DNA from: Morinoia aosen | Lineage: Eukaryota; Arthropoda; Malacostraca; Amphipoda; Talitridae | Direction of reading: 5' to 3' | DNA: 64,000 nt | NCBI GenBank assembly: GCA_030386875.1 | Contig: CM059568.1 | Span: 27,832,120 to 27,896,119, forward strand | Notes under the pieces: generated by a model | What the model saw: only the letters and a program-made list of their open reading frames with translations | Told to the model about the DNA's origin: nothing | Database searches by the model: none | Position numbers and translations under genes: made by a program | Part shown: positions 9,948 through 22,329 of the stretch, in pieces | Layout of the letters: each line of letters begins with the position of its first letter | How positions within the stretch are numbered: the first letter of the stretch is position 1

Positions 9948-10141
9948 ATCACCTAAAACCTTACTACGTTGCCAGCCGGTGCGTGAGCGCTTAATATTTA
10001 AGATTTAAAAGTTTTCAACTTGGAATTACTTGCAAACGGTGGAGTTTTAAGATTTTTGTTATTCCTCACAAATGGCTTTATTCTGCGATTTTCTGTACAT
10101 AGTTTCATTTTTTTCCTCTACGATAGTTCTGAAACACCCTG
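9948..10141. repeat. Right terminal inverted repeat of the DUF4817 element
   Basis: This is the reverse-complement partner of 2259-2446. It lies at the transposase 5' side and probably contains the promoter and 5' UTR of the element. An open frame reading back from here (10020-10202, plus) is a shadow of the repeat. Confidence 0.85.
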
Positions 10142-10393
10142 GAGTTATATTACAGATATGTGCCCTCTGAGTAGAGGCAGTGCCCACCCTGAGAAGTATT
10201 GATCAGCATCAATAATTTCTTTCTGTGACTAAAGATATCCAACAAAATTACTATAGTTGATCTAATAACTATGCTCGAAATGCCAAAAAAATTGATGTGT
10301 TTGTATCTAAGATAGGCACGATTTGCATTGTCTTTTATTCTCTGTATCTATACTACACTGATAACAAAACAGTGCAGGTGCCACATAATTATA

Positions 10394-11170
10394 CCGGGTG
10401 TCCCATAAAAATGTTCCCAACTTTTTAACTGATTATATCTCCGCTTTAAATTAACACATTTGAATTGTTTTTTTCATCATGTAATAAATTTGATTGCCTT
10501 TTCGAATAGTTTAAGTTTTTGAAAATCGGATGAAAATCTACTTTACAGTGATCGATTTACTAAAAGAGGTAGAAAAACTAATTGCTTAAAGAAAAAAGTT
10601 TTAACAACAACACAGGTGTTCTTCATTTCTCAATACCTACTGTTAAAAATAATGTCACAATGATGTATCCTTCCTACCACCGAGTATTTAAACCCTCTGA
10701 GAGGTTGCAAGTTTCAAGTGTTTTCAATACTAGTGTTTCAAGAACTGAAAGAAAACTGTGACATAATTCACAAAACTCTTCGTTCAATGGTGGCCTGAAG
10801 TTATACTTGCCTTGAGAGAAATGGAGGGTATATCGAAGGGTGCTAAATTACTTTATTTATTTAAACGTTATTTAAGGTAATGATTTCTTACTCTTGTAAA
10901 TTTGTATTCGTTCGTTTATTTGGAAAGGACAAAATAAGGAAGAATATCAATATTGTTTTAAAAACCCTTCCTTTGAACAATTAGTTCTTCTGCCCCTTCA
11001 GTAAATCGATCAATGTAAAGTGGTTTTTCATCCGATTTTCAAAAACTTAAATTATTCGAAAAGGAAACAACATTTACTGCATAGTGAAAAATAAAAATTC
11101 AAATATATCAATTTAAACAGGAGGTATAATCAATTAAAAAGTAGCAGATATTATTGTGGGACACCCGCGG
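10394..11170. mobile_element. Long-TIR MITE, 777 bp, TA target site
   Basis: Inverted arms of ~167-170 bp (10394-10560 and 11001-11170) share most of their length, including a stretch around 'gttttTgaaaatcggatgaa'. The ends read 'ccgggtgtccca' and 'ccgcgggtgtccca'. TA flanks both sides (10392-10393 and 11171-11172). The core 10561-11000 contains no recognisable protein. Long TIRs ending in GGGTGTCCC with a TA duplication suggest a mariner/Tc1-superfamily derivative that relied on an outside transposase. Confidence 0.9.
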
Positions 11171-11187
11171 TATAACACTTTGTTATA

Positions 11188-11736
11188 CAGGGTGTCCCAA
11201 AAAAAACGGACCGAATATTACATTATTATAGCTCTTAGGTTATTGTTGATAATTGAGTTCTGTAAAAGTCACAGTGTTTACTAAATATTTTTCTTTTCAA
11301 ACAAAAAAAATTATTGTGTTCGCGTGTACAGAATTGTTACAGTCAACAAAACAACAAAACAACAAAAAATAAATAAACCAAACTGAAAAATTTTAGTTTG
11401 GCATAAATAGTTCTTCAAAACATGGAAATGAATATATGACAGGTTTTATTTATTGGTGAAAGTCGTATCAAAGACACATTGGAGTTGAAATCATTTTTTA
11501 CATATTTTTTTGCCACACGATTTGGCACAGAAGGTTCGCTACCGGGGCAAATGTACTCTCAGTTACTTTCTTAAAAATAATACTGTAACAATTCTGTGAA
11601 CGCTAACCAAATACAATTTTTTGTATGAAAATAAAAATATTTAGTCAACATTGTGGTCATTACAGAACTTCATTATCAACAATAACCTAATAGCTATAAT
11701 AATGTAAAATGAGGTCTGTTTTTTTTAAACACCCTG
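11188..11736. mobile_element. Long-TIR MITE, 549 bp, TA target site
   Basis: Arms of ~155 bp (11188-11343 and 11582-11736) begin 'cagggtgtcccaaaa' and 'cagggtgtttaaaaa' and remain alignable through 'ttaggttattgttgataat' to 'agaattgttacagt'. TA flanks both ends (11186-11187 and 11737-11738). No coding content. Only the 17-bp spacer 11171-11187 separates it from the preceding MITE. Its internal sequence differs from that neighbour, so it is a second family. Confidence 0.9.
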
Positions 11737-11738
11737 TA

Positions 11739-13499
11739 TAACAGCCATAATAGGCAAAAGTAGTTCTGCTTTCGTCTTAGCTGGCCTGACGTTTCTGGTA
11801 CGTTGTTTTACATCTTCAGTGAAGGGAGTGTTGCCAACATTGTAATTAAGTCTAGGATTTGTGACCAAGATCAAATCTAGGTCCGTATGCTACAATGACA
11901 CAGCTGACCCAAACCTTTGTGACTGAAAAGGAAAGAGACAAAATACATTTTAAAATATTGACAACCCAGACGCCAACAGGCAGAGCGAAAAAAATACTCG
12001 TACTTCCAAATACGACTTACCTCCAATATAACTGGACTTGTAAGTCAAAACAATGTTTTATTATACATCCCAATTTTTCTTTAAAAATTACCCGATTTTT
12101 TACAATATGTATGTTTACCTGCTAACGATACATTTACTACGGAATCCTTATAAGCACATGGCGAAACAAAAAAGAAACGAGGGAAGAACGTCAGCGATAG
12201 ATCACAAATTGACCTAAATTGACGCCCGGCTTTTTGGGCTTAATTCAAAATGAAAGTGACATTAATTATTATAAGGGACTTGTAATAATATAAAATAAGT
12301 TAGAAACACTAGGTTCTTGCTTTCAATGAAGGAATCTTCTAGCAGCAATATGTTAATAGAAGACTTGGTGACTTGCGAAGACGAGGATCTGATAAAGTTA
12401 TTAGGCTGTACACTTCTATCATACATTTGAAAAAAAAAACATTTGAAACGTATTTTTATACCTGATCGAACTGACTAGTCATCAGCTCATTTCAGTTATA
12501 CAGAATGCTTGAACGTAGCTCGAGGGAGCATAAAGGCACATGTTGCACTCAGGAAATATGGTGAGCATCAAGCGCAGCTCTGTGATGGCATATAGTGTCT
12601 ACACCTTATAGAATAGGGCAGAGTAGGGCTTTCGAGTTGGAGACACGAGCTGCGGCTACTTTCCGATTGAATGAAACAACGTGCTAAATTTTAGGGTCAT
12701 GGAAGATGTCATCTATTCAATCATTACAACATGGGGTGATAATGCTAAACAAGTCTTTCAATTTATGAACAAAGTTTTGATTCTACCACTGCACGCAAAA
12801 AGGAAGTTCGAGAAAAACATGCTATGAGCTGTAACTGAATGAAGTAAGATATCCAAGTACTACATCTATACTACCGTCACTGGGTATAGAAGTTTCATCA
12901 GCTCTCGGATGCAAGAGATGCTCAAAGATGGAGACTTGCATTAGCCTTTAATGAGAGGAGGAGGATGCTTGTTAAGCATTCTAGGCTTTTAGTGCGTGAA
13001 GGGTTTTTCCGAAATCAGAAGAGAAGCAGATTATAAAAATTTAGCAGAAAATTTTATCGAAAAAAATTGGTAGAACATGTTACAGATAATATATTTTTGG
13101 GCTCGCGCGTAGTTATTTCCAGTGAACTTCGAAGTAATAATCTTCAGAGATGATAATTCCACAAATTTTTCAATTATTACAAAAAAGTGATTATGGTCTA
13201 CGGAATACAAGAATGCTTACAAATTTCTGTAACTGATGAATTTTAAGCCCACTTCCAATGCCCCATTATGGGGCTAAAAGTAGATAAGAAGCAAAGTTGT
13301 AAGCCCACAGGAAGCATATTGTACATAATGATAAAACAACGAACTACTATACATCTAATGTATTTACCCTCACACCCAGTGATCAGTTTTCCCGATAATA
13401 TTTCGGTTGATCACGCGAAAGAATTAACTGATGTCACCAAAGAAGCATGGATACAACATGTGAAAAAAATCCCCAGCGAATAGTGTATACATAATTACT
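11739..13499. other. Anonymous region, possible decayed transposase
   Basis: I see no firm gene. An open frame at 13268-13483 ends VDHAKELTDVTKEAWIQHVKKI, which vaguely resembles the tail of some DDE transposases, but nothing upstream confirms it. The rest is AT-rich with stops in all frames. Confidence 0.3.
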
Positions 13500-13610
13500 T
13501 AATAAAACACCGACAACGTACTCAAAGGTAGAAATTTTGAGAGATGTTTTGGCTTGCAGACCCCAAACGTTCTCGATTGGTCTGACCGGTGCTTCAATTA
13601 GGTTTATAAA
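13500..13610 (-). pseudogene. Tc1-like transposase C-terminal fragment
   Basis: The minus strand reads APVRPIENVWGLQAK at about 13550-13600. This matches the SPDLNPIENVWG block that carries the third catalytic residue region of Tc1-like transposases; the S-P-D-L-N part is decayed to APVR. The flanking frames are broken and I find neither the first two catalytic motifs nor TIRs, so it is a short relic at most. Confidence 0.4.
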
Positions 13611-16600
13611 AACCTAAAACATTTTACATAGTTTAAGATAATTTATGTTGAGGAAATCTAACATGAACTATCCAGAAAAATGAGTTTATTGAGGCAATCA
13701 CGGAAAAAACAATGCAGACTATGTGCAACAATAAATTTGAAAGATTATAATTTCGGGTGGCCCACAAGCTAATGAAGCTAAGCCCTCAACTAATTTATTT
13801 AAGTTCTTTTAGAACAGGACGGAAAATATTGCAAGCGCCCATGCCAATAATTTAGAATTTTAAAAGAAATGAATCACTCAGATAAAAGCGCGTATGGTTA
13901 TTCATTTCAATCTAGTTGCTAACAACTTGTCTCGAACATTGATAAAAAATATATAATATGTAAAATATTATAAAATTTTATTTAATAAAATACATAATGA
14001 AACTTTTGCTACAGCGAGCGCTAAATCATACTTTTCTCTCGCTCTCTTAATTCAGGAATATTTTTACAACATCCACTAAACTTACACTCTCATACCAACG
14101 CAGGAAATTACGTAACCTGATTCCTAGTCCTGCCTTGTTTTCGTTTCCTGCAAAAATTCCCGCATCCGCGAACACGCGTCATCAGTGTTTCGTGAGCACG
14201 TCATTCAAACGCAAAGTTTTTGCTTCCTCTTACTTCTTATTTTCTTTTTAAGTATCTTTTGAGTCAAATTTCGTAACGGAAAGAAATAAACAGATGCAAC
14301 AAATAGCTCAAAAACAAGACATAATGAAGTGCTTTTCGATGCATATATTCACTGGTCTCAAAATCAAGGCCTAATCGGTCTACAAGCACCTTTCTTGCTC
14401 TCGAAGTTATTTTATCACGGAAATGGTGATCTTTTTTTGAGCATTCGAGACAACTTTTTTACCCTTTTTATCGAGTTGCGTCAGCACTAGCCTCGAAGGC
14501 GCATAATTTTCTCCCTGGTACGCCCCAACGAAAAAGTTTTGCTCGTAAAAACGTATTGCGCAGAAGGAAGAGTATCGGTGTACACTACCTCTCTTCATCA
14601 AGCTTTGTAAACCATCGTTTTTCAAGAAACTCTCGGCAGGATCGTGCCCAAAACGAGGAGTCTGTAAACGGAAAATTATTTGGAACAATGTCAGAACAGA
14701 GAGGTGAACGCCAAACTTTGCCGGAAAGCCAATCTATTAGATTCACATTCATGAGAGTTTTTGTGTTCGAAATTTTCCACTATGAACGTGCTGCCGCATA
14801 ACATCAGAAGAAATTTCTTGCAATCCATAGCTTAGTAAAAACAACCCAGTCAAATATTGCGTAGCAGGACGCTGCTTTTTATTTGAACCTTGAGCCTAGT
14901 TCTTGCCTGCCAGCGCGGGCACTGCGTAACGAGCAGAACATGACGGGAAATGGGCCCCTGCAAAGTTGCGCTGATGAGAGGCTTCGAGTAAGAAAACCAG
15001 ATAGCAGGGTTAAAACTCCGAGATTTATCACAACACCTTTTTCCTTTTATTTTAGGTGAAAAAGTTAAAAGCGTGAAACATCTCACCAGCCTAAACCACA
15101 AAACCGCAGGAGACATAGTTTTCCGACTCAATTGTACTCCGCACACAATGGATGGCAATACTATGCTACCATTTTAATACACTGGCTGCCACGTCAACAA
15201 TATAAATGTTGACGAGGCAGCATTCAATGAGGCAGCGTCAACAATATCTGCTGACCGCTAATTGTTTATTTCAAAACTGGCAACAACCCTCGCACACACT
15301 CTATTATTTCGATGGTGCTGAATACCGGTGGCGCCTGGTGGATGTTCTTTTTTTTGAGCGTGGCGTCTGGTATAGACGGGGGAAAATAATACAATAAAAA
15401 AAGGTTCCATTTTTTTATATCATTTCATTTTTAACAACACTAATTCTAATATAAATTATTCATTTGATATATCATTTGGCATTTGCTGAATGTATAACGG
15501 ATCCATACTATTTTACACATAATGCTTTGGATTTTCAAATACCAAAGAGCGATAATAATATAATGATGTGTATTTTATCTTATAATATCTGAAAGAGAAA
15601 AATATTAATTAGTTATAAATTACAATAAGTTATAATGTAAAATTTTGTCCGTGATATTACCGCTATATAGTTAAATAACAATACTTGAACATATAGTTAT
15701 AATGAAAAGTAGTAGAACATGCAGCATGCATGTCGACAGTACAAATATGTTGACAAGGTCTCTTGAAGCCTCCTAAAGCTAAAACCTAAATTAGCTACAG
15801 TTCCATTGTTGCTCTGAGACGTAAAACAGGTAAGCAATTTTAAAAGAGTTTACTTTTATGTTCTATTTTCGATAATTCATAAAACTGCCTTCAAATACGG
15901 AAAGAAGGACAACAACATATTTTGCCATGGCCAAACAGTCTAAATGAGATTTTTTTGCACTTTTTCAGAGCACGCAATGGCAACCGAATTTGAGAATCAA
16001 GTGGAAAGACAATATGTTTTAGGACTTATACATATCCTTTCAATTCTATGAAAATTTGAGTAATTTTTTCGTGGTTCCATTGGTATACGTCTAGAAATGC
16101 GGCAAGAAATACAGGCGATATTAGATACCATGCTGCTGTGAAATTTTGGTAAATAGGGAAGATAAGTGAGCACTAATTAACTATGAAGGCAGTGCATGAC
16201 GCTGAGTTTGGTTCCCATGTAAACGGAAACCCTGGTGTGAAGTCGGTTTCAACTGAAGTTGCTGATAGAATGTAAAAGAAATCCTTTACAGCTATTATCC
16301 TGAAAAGCGTACTACTACCATGTTACTTCTGACGGGTGCGCTCAAGACCCTCGTTTCTCTATCATATTCAACAACCGTACACAAGTTTACTCCCTTACAC
16401 TGTGGAACATTACAATGTAGAACACTGATACTCACCAAATCCAGGAGAATCAAAATGATTACAAATTTGAATTGCCGTTGATTAGCACCATTTAATCATT
16501 TTAAGCGAAAAAGAGTACCTATCTTTTATGGGAGGTATTTTTCTCTGTAACACATGTCTTTTCTCATCATGTGAGTAGTCAATGGTGACTCAACATCTTA

Positions 16601-18341
16601 AAGTTCTTATAAAGAACTAAGCTACATATTTTCAAAATTAACGGATATTGAAACTCTCTCCCGTGATAAGATTCGGAGGTACATGATATAGCAATTATAG
16701 CCAGCCACAGCCGTATGTACCACGCACGCAGAGCAATAAGCACTGCTGAGGCCCTCTGCAGTTGCTGAGCACAGTCTCTCTGACAGATGGAGTTTCCGGC
16801 CGCCATCGCCTTGATGGATGAAACTCTAATGGCACTCTCAGGGAGTTCGAAGTAACTCTACGGTGATGCAATGGAAGAAATCGAGTAATACCTTCATTAT
16901 AGCACTGTTGGAGCAGCTACAAATGTGCGACGAGTCATATCGACCGGTAACGATTGATGTTGTATATCAAGCTGTTCTAGAATTTTAAAAAAGTGCAGAA
17001 TTAGTAAAAAGATACTCTGTGCGTAAAACTACTATAAAATCTCACTGGAGTAGTTTTTTTACAATTGATTTCAGTCGGTGATAATTATTATTAATTACAG
17101 TTGGAAAAAGCAGTGTTGATGTAACTGGGTAAATATTGTGAAAGTTTAATTAGCTCACATAAACAACATGAACACAAATTGAAACTTCTTCAGCTTCATG
17201 TGAAATCATAAATTAAATTACAGCTGCTACTGGTAGAATTGAAAAAAAATGTTTGTGCGGTTACAGGTGGCGAACGTTGAAGGCTCAGCAGCGCGGGACC
17301 GTAACGAGCAAGCAAGCATGACGAATGATCCCTCGTTTGAACTCTCAAGTCGAGCCTCTTGGAAGCAGCTGTCCGTTGTCTGAGTGATGTGTGCTTTCTG
17401 AATAACTTATCCATAGAATATGAAACAAAAAATTATGTTCGATCTGGAACTTTACAGACTAAAGTTAGCATTGTTATATATGCACATCAAATGCATGAGA
17501 TAATTTTTCAGTGCTATAGTGACGAGTTAGAACTGACAGCATACGAGGTAACATTACTGCCATGAATGATGTGAACCACTCTAAGAAAAACACTTACTAC
17601 TCTAATAAGAAAATTACTTACTAAGCGGAAAATCCCACTGAGAAACTCGCGGAGAAAAGTAAAGCAATCTTAAAATAATCTTCATCCTTTTATTTTAGAC
17701 ACATGAATATTATTATGATGTTTTTATTCGTAATTAATTTAACTACCACCTCGCTAAGGATACGAGTTGGTGGCAATAATATTTCTAAGCAGATACTGGA
17801 GTAACCTCTCCAACTACAAGAACTTAAAAATTTCTAACAACGTAGTACTTCCGTTTAATTTAATTGATCTGATTTTTTTTTAAACTTCTTCAGCAAAACG
17901 ACTCGACGACGACGGCCTCAAAGTTGCAGTCAGCGCGAAATTCTTCAGACGCTGAAATCGCATGCGGAAGCGCAGCTGAGGCGGCCAGCGTATCTTAAAC
18001 AAAGCAAATTATAGATAAAAGATCGCGATAGGGAAATGAATGGCAATTCCTAATCTGCAAAGAGTATTTGAACCTTGAGATTAATTTTTGGGAAAATCAG
18101 TTGCATCGCCCACACAAATTAACATTTCATTTTAAATCACAAAATGTACTTCGAAATTTCATCAAGGGTATCTTGTTTAAATTTTTAATATTATTGAAAA
18201 TTAGTTAATCTACGTTGACGGAATTGAAAGACTTATCAAAATATACATTCGCACATTTGAAAACGAGAGAAATTATGCTATAAATATATATAGATGCCCC
18301 AAATCCCCACCTGAGAGGCCTCGGTCCGTGTATTGCAGCAT
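13611..18341. other. Anonymous intergenic DNA
   Basis: No domain or repeat family is recognised. Open frames of 60-100 codons at 14407-14688, 14556-14801, 14850-15158, 16579-16806 and 17196-17565 lie on both strands, overlap each other and lack motifs. A small hairpin occurs at 15192-15214 (CGTCAACA / TGTTGACG, 7-nt loop) with another 'cgtcaacaatat' 30 bp on. Slightly G+C-richer pockets occur near 14900-14990 and 17270-17360. Confidence 0.4.
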
Positions 18342-18681
18342 CAGGGGCTGCTCAAAATAGAGAGCTATCTGTTAGGGCCTCATATTCTTGGGCTGATTAA
18401 TATGCAAAATATGCTCAACTACCGTCTCTCAATTTTCAGTGTGCTTTTTTAGACTATTGACGTCATCGTGACGTCAGCCGGCTGTTTTACACACCGTGTT
18501 TTTTCTATCATTTGTTACTTCCTCTCGACCGACGATTTTTTGGCATTGAAATAAAGAATCAAATCTACTTTTTTGACACCTGCTGAAAATTGAAGCAAAT
18601 GTGTCGGAGACTTTTTGTTCATTAATTATTAACAGAAAATGAGGGCTTGAAAACAAGCCACTTATTTTGAGCAGCATCCCA
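18342..18681. mobile_element. MITE-like inverted-repeat element, ~340 bp
   Basis: The left end 'caggggctgctcaaaata' (18342-18359) is matched by the reverse complement of the right end, 'tgggatgctgctcaaaataa' (18662-18681). Weaker similarity continues inward for ~60 bp ('gttagggcctca' versus 'gccctcatttt'). A second inner inverted pair surrounds 'caattttcag'. No target duplication is clear and no protein is encoded. The family is unknown. Confidence 0.55.
18458..18476. promoter_or_regulatory. Two perfect CRE-type octamers (TGACGTCA) 3 bp apart
   Basis: TGACGTCA occurs at 18458-18465 and again at 18469-18476, separated by TCG; the whole block is nearly palindromic. This octamer is the full cAMP-response element bound by CREB/ATF bZIP dimers. 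It lies inside the MITE at 18342-18681 and not next to a recognised gene, so a regulatory role is speculative. Confidence 0.35.
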
Positions 18682-19079
18682 TGTACGCACCGAAAATCCC
18701 CCGGGTATTCATTTAGAACAAACATACTTTAATATATATACTCGGCTCCTGGTTTGATGAACGCCAGTTTGGCGCAGGTTTTCTTGACGTACCGTCAGTC
18801 AAGGCGTCGAGATGAGAAACTTGCTCAAAAAATAGCCGCAGTTCCCCAGGCATCCTCAGCGCTAACTTCACTGACAGGATTACTTTCCCAAAGAACTGTT
18901 AACTTGATTCTTGGCGAAATCCGTCTTAAGAACAAACAGATTTCGAACTTACGCAGGCTTGTGCAAATCCTGAAGACAGGTCTCTTTTTGCTGGCATGAG
19001 GGAGAAAGAGTTATAAATAGATGAAGGTGAGACTAAAAGGTAATAATCATGGACTAATTGTTTATGCATCGTAAGATCG
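18682..19079. other. Anonymous DNA
   Basis: An open frame at 18754-18999 (MMNASLAQVFLTYRQSRRRDEK...) has no family resemblance I can name. Nothing else is seen. Confidence 0.35.
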
Positions 19080-19146
19080 ATACATACATACATACATACA
19101 TACATACATACATACATGCATACATACATACATACATACATACATG
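19080..19146. repeat. (CATA)n tetranucleotide microsatellite
   Basis: About 16 near-perfect copies of CATA with one CATG interruption. The open frames spanning it are low-complexity artefacts. Confidence 0.95.
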
Positions 19147-21518
19147 TATATTTATTTCACATATACATCAAACTCAAACAACATTAATAGAGAGTCGGTT
19201 GCATGTAAACTCACATTAAGAAATGAACTATACTAAACCTGAATGCAGCTGCAAACTCCGTTTGAAACGAAAGTTGTTATTCAACATCTAATTAAGTATT
19301 TGGTAGTATGTCGAATATCGCACTGAATTACTGTAGACTTTTGTAAAATAGAATAGGATATCAAATTTTAATAGAAACTGCATCAGGAGTAGGACCAATA
19401 CTGACAGTCCGTGCTTTTCAGCCGTCCTCACAATTAGAAAACTATTTTTTAACATCTTATGTCCTAAAGTATTTTCACAATATTTCCCCCATAAACAAAC
19501 ATTTTCCCGAGAAAAAATCTCACTCTGGAAAAGATCTGTAAAATAGCGAGCTTGATTCCGTAAAAATATTGTCGCAAAGGTTAACATTCTTCGATTCCAT
19601 GTTACATGCATGGCTGATATATTTTCCAGTAACTGCAACAAATCCGACCTCAGATCTTATTGATTGTGATCACAAGTCGCCATGGAAACCTGTGGCTTCG
19701 TCAATGAAATTCAGGCCCTGACTGGAATTTTCGAACTTTAAACCAAGCACTGAGCCGTGTTAATCCCTGGTAAAATATGGGCTGGAGCGCGAGGTTGCGG
19801 ACAAAGTTTCATTTGTGAGGCAAGTGGAAGCGATCATTCTTCTCGCTGGGGCAGAGCACCTCAGGGAGCAGACGCGTCTCGCAATTCTGCCGAGATGCTT
19901 CCTCAGAGAAGCCGAGGATTTACTTGGCTTGCTATGTGTTCATCTCATACCGAGGCAGCAGACGCTGCTATTCCCATCTCGTTCCCGTTTGTCTGAAATG
20001 AGTTGGTATTCGTTGGTACGTCAATATTCTAATTTTGTCAAATCGGTTAAGTTTGATATGGCTTAGAATTTTAAAACAAATTTTACCCCATTTCCTTGCA
20101 TAAAACCTTAGTTTACTACACTTTGTATTGAATTTTTCTCAATAAAACTACTTTAACCAGTTGGACCCCTACTTTCTCATTGATAGACTTATTTTCCGTT
20201 TGTTTGCGTAAAAGTTTTTTCAAAATTTTTTGACAAAAACAACAATAGAGCAAAACTTTTAAGTTTTAATTAAATGGGAAAAAAGTCTTTAAAATATAAT
20301 CCGCCACGCAGGCGTGAACTCTTTCATTTTACGTCAGAGAAAGAGCTTGAGCCTGAACTAACTTTAATGAAGCCATTTCAGACTCAGTCCTGAACCAGAT
20401 CTCAGAGCACACGACCTACTAAGTTCCTCCGCGACCCCAATTCTAGCGAGAGTAGACTTGGATGCACGTCAGCTCGCTCTTCTCGGTAATTATTTATTGT
20501 AACTTCTTATCAATTCTCTCCATCACCATTGATGCTGTCGGCTCCATCGACGCACCGACACCGTGCATTCTCTGCTTCTCCGTAGAATTTTCAACGTTCT
20601 TCATTTCTACCATCGGCCGCTCCACGGAATGGAAATGCCACTCATGGTAATCATCATGACGGTTTAGAACCTCGTTTCAGAACAGGCACAAGTGCACACG
20701 ATGCTAGAATTCAGGACGCAAGTTCCTAATATGAAGACTGATCGAGAGCCGTGTGTAATTTAGTGTTTTGCTCCTCTACAGTTCTTAACATTCGCTAAAA
20801 CTCTAAAACTTCTGAAGACTTGAGTTAAAAACATTTGAAAACTCGAAAAAAGTCTTAGGATAACAAAATTTAGTACTCAAATTACCATGAGTTTACTTTA
20901 ATAAAACTCCCCATACCAAACCGACCTTAACTTACTACCACAGGAATGTTGAATGTAACGTTTAGAGTTAACATAGACGACCTGAAGGGAAGACCAGGAT
21001 CGAGTCGGTTCCTTGCTCATAGTGCATGTCAATCTGTGCCTGCCTGTGAGCGGTCGCAAGTCTATATCCAGACGGTGCTCAGTGAGTGCTCAAACAGTGA
21101 ATTCAGAGAGTGCTGGTTCGTCCTTCCGTTACACCTGACACCACTCAGCACTTGTCACTGACTTGTAATAGAGCTCTACACGGTCATTTAAGTCAAGCTC
21201 ATTGACCATGGGCGACTTGGAAACATTCTGTTGAGGTGGGTGACTTCTGTGATACGCTCTGCAAACAGCCAGCAGCCACAAGGCTTCGAATTTTTCCTTC
21301 GTCTCACTTAACAAGATCCAGAACGATTTTAGACGACTACCCCCTATAGAGCCATGAAGTCCTAAACTTCTCACGGCTCTGCCACCTTGCTTGTGTCTCT
21401 GCCCTGGAATGAATCGAAGCTCTTCGGAGCCACATGCAGTCGCTATTAAAGTCTTGACATTGTCAAGTCGATTTCGAAAGCTGGGCAATAATACAATTGC
21501 TTCTATGACTTAAAACTG
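19147..21518. other. Anonymous intergenic DNA
   Basis: Short overlapping open frames (19288-19641 minus, 19757-20066 plus, 20946-21161 plus, 21129-21488 minus) have no recognised motif. There is no terminal repeat or RNA gene that I can support. Confidence 0.4.
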
Positions 21519-21672
21519 AGTCTCATAACTAGTTCTTATAATTAGATCTAACAGGTTATTGTCACTAGATCTTATAATAAGGGCTTCATGAGTAGGACCT
21601 CACAATTTGATGCTTATAACTAGGACTTTATAGCTAGTACTTAATAAGTTGGACCTTATAAGTAGCAACTTA
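21519..21672. repeat. Degenerate ~17-bp tandem repeat
   Basis: Around nine diverged copies of a unit like 'cttataactaggact' follow one another, for example 'cataactagttcttat', 'cttataactaggactt' and 'ttataagtagcaactt'. Copies are strongly diverged, so this is an old minisatellite. Confidence 0.6.
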
Positions 21673-22320
21673 TTACCGTAGGATTCCCGTGTAATATTTT
21701 TTTCAAAATATATAGATGTAAATTATAAGTATTGTGTCAATTTGCAGCCTACGAATAAGATTGGGCCTGAAATTTCCTGGCTGGTGCCTAAGACTTCGAT
21801 GACTGGGCTCTGCTCCTTCCGTAACTCCAGGGCAGGGTTCTGCCTATGTTGGCGGTAATACATGCAACTGAGGGCTGGAACACAAACGTGTTTTTTAATC
21901 TCTTAAGACTGTGTCTCAAATTATTAACGAGATAACGTTTTCTTAACTATGTTAAAAAATAAGAGATGAATTTACGTAAAACTCACAATGAATGGTGGCA
22001 TTACTGACGTAAGAATGTTGTCAAAAATTATGGACACTCGTTATGGCTACTCGATCGCAATGTAAAGATACTCTCCCCAGATTTGCTTTCATTATGGTGT
22101 CCCACATGAGCCGAATTGTTACCAATATGCTCTAATTTGTGTTTAATTTGGGTCGTAATTGTAGCTTGACAGATTCTAAAAATGGTGTTATTCCCTCTGA
22201 ATTGGAAAAGGGAAAACTACACTGGGTGTAGATAAAATGATAAGAACATACAAGTCGTCGAACTGTAAAGAACGTTACCGATGAACCTATGTTCGTCAGA
22301 GGGCTGACAGAGGTCAATCA
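21673..22320. other. Anonymous DNA upstream of a Tc1 relic
   Basis: No gene seen. 'tatggtgtcccacatga' near 22094 could be a worn transposon end, but I find no inverted partner beyond the relic. Confidence 0.3.
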
Positions 22321-22329
22321 AGAGTTCTC

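Larger units (their letters stand above)
2259..10141 (-). mobile_element. DUF4817-type DNA transposon, split by three nested insertions
   Basis: The two ends are inverted repeats of about 190 bp (2259-2446 and 9948-10141). Both start with 'cagggtgtt' and share a long internal match through 'agcgctcacgcaccggct' to 'ggttttaggtgat'. The transposase runs on the minus strand in three pieces: 9793-9141 (DUF4817 helix-turn-helix domain plus first catalytic motif), 5460-5401 and 4066-3701 (second and third catalytic motifs and C-terminus). The gaps are a LINE (5461-9135), a mariner (4069-5400) and a TTAA element (2451-3571). Subtracting these leaves about 1.75 kb, which fits one transposase gene with TIRs. 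The left flank is TA and the right flank GA, so the target duplication is not clean. The copy is old and inactive: it has stops, frameshifts and a homopolymer expansion. Confidence 0.85.

Noticed and set aside
13268..13483. 71-codon frame ending HAKELTDVTKEAWIQHVKKI, slightly like the tail of a DDE transposase
   Set aside because: No catalytic motif upstream in any frame; a chance resemblance cannot be excluded.
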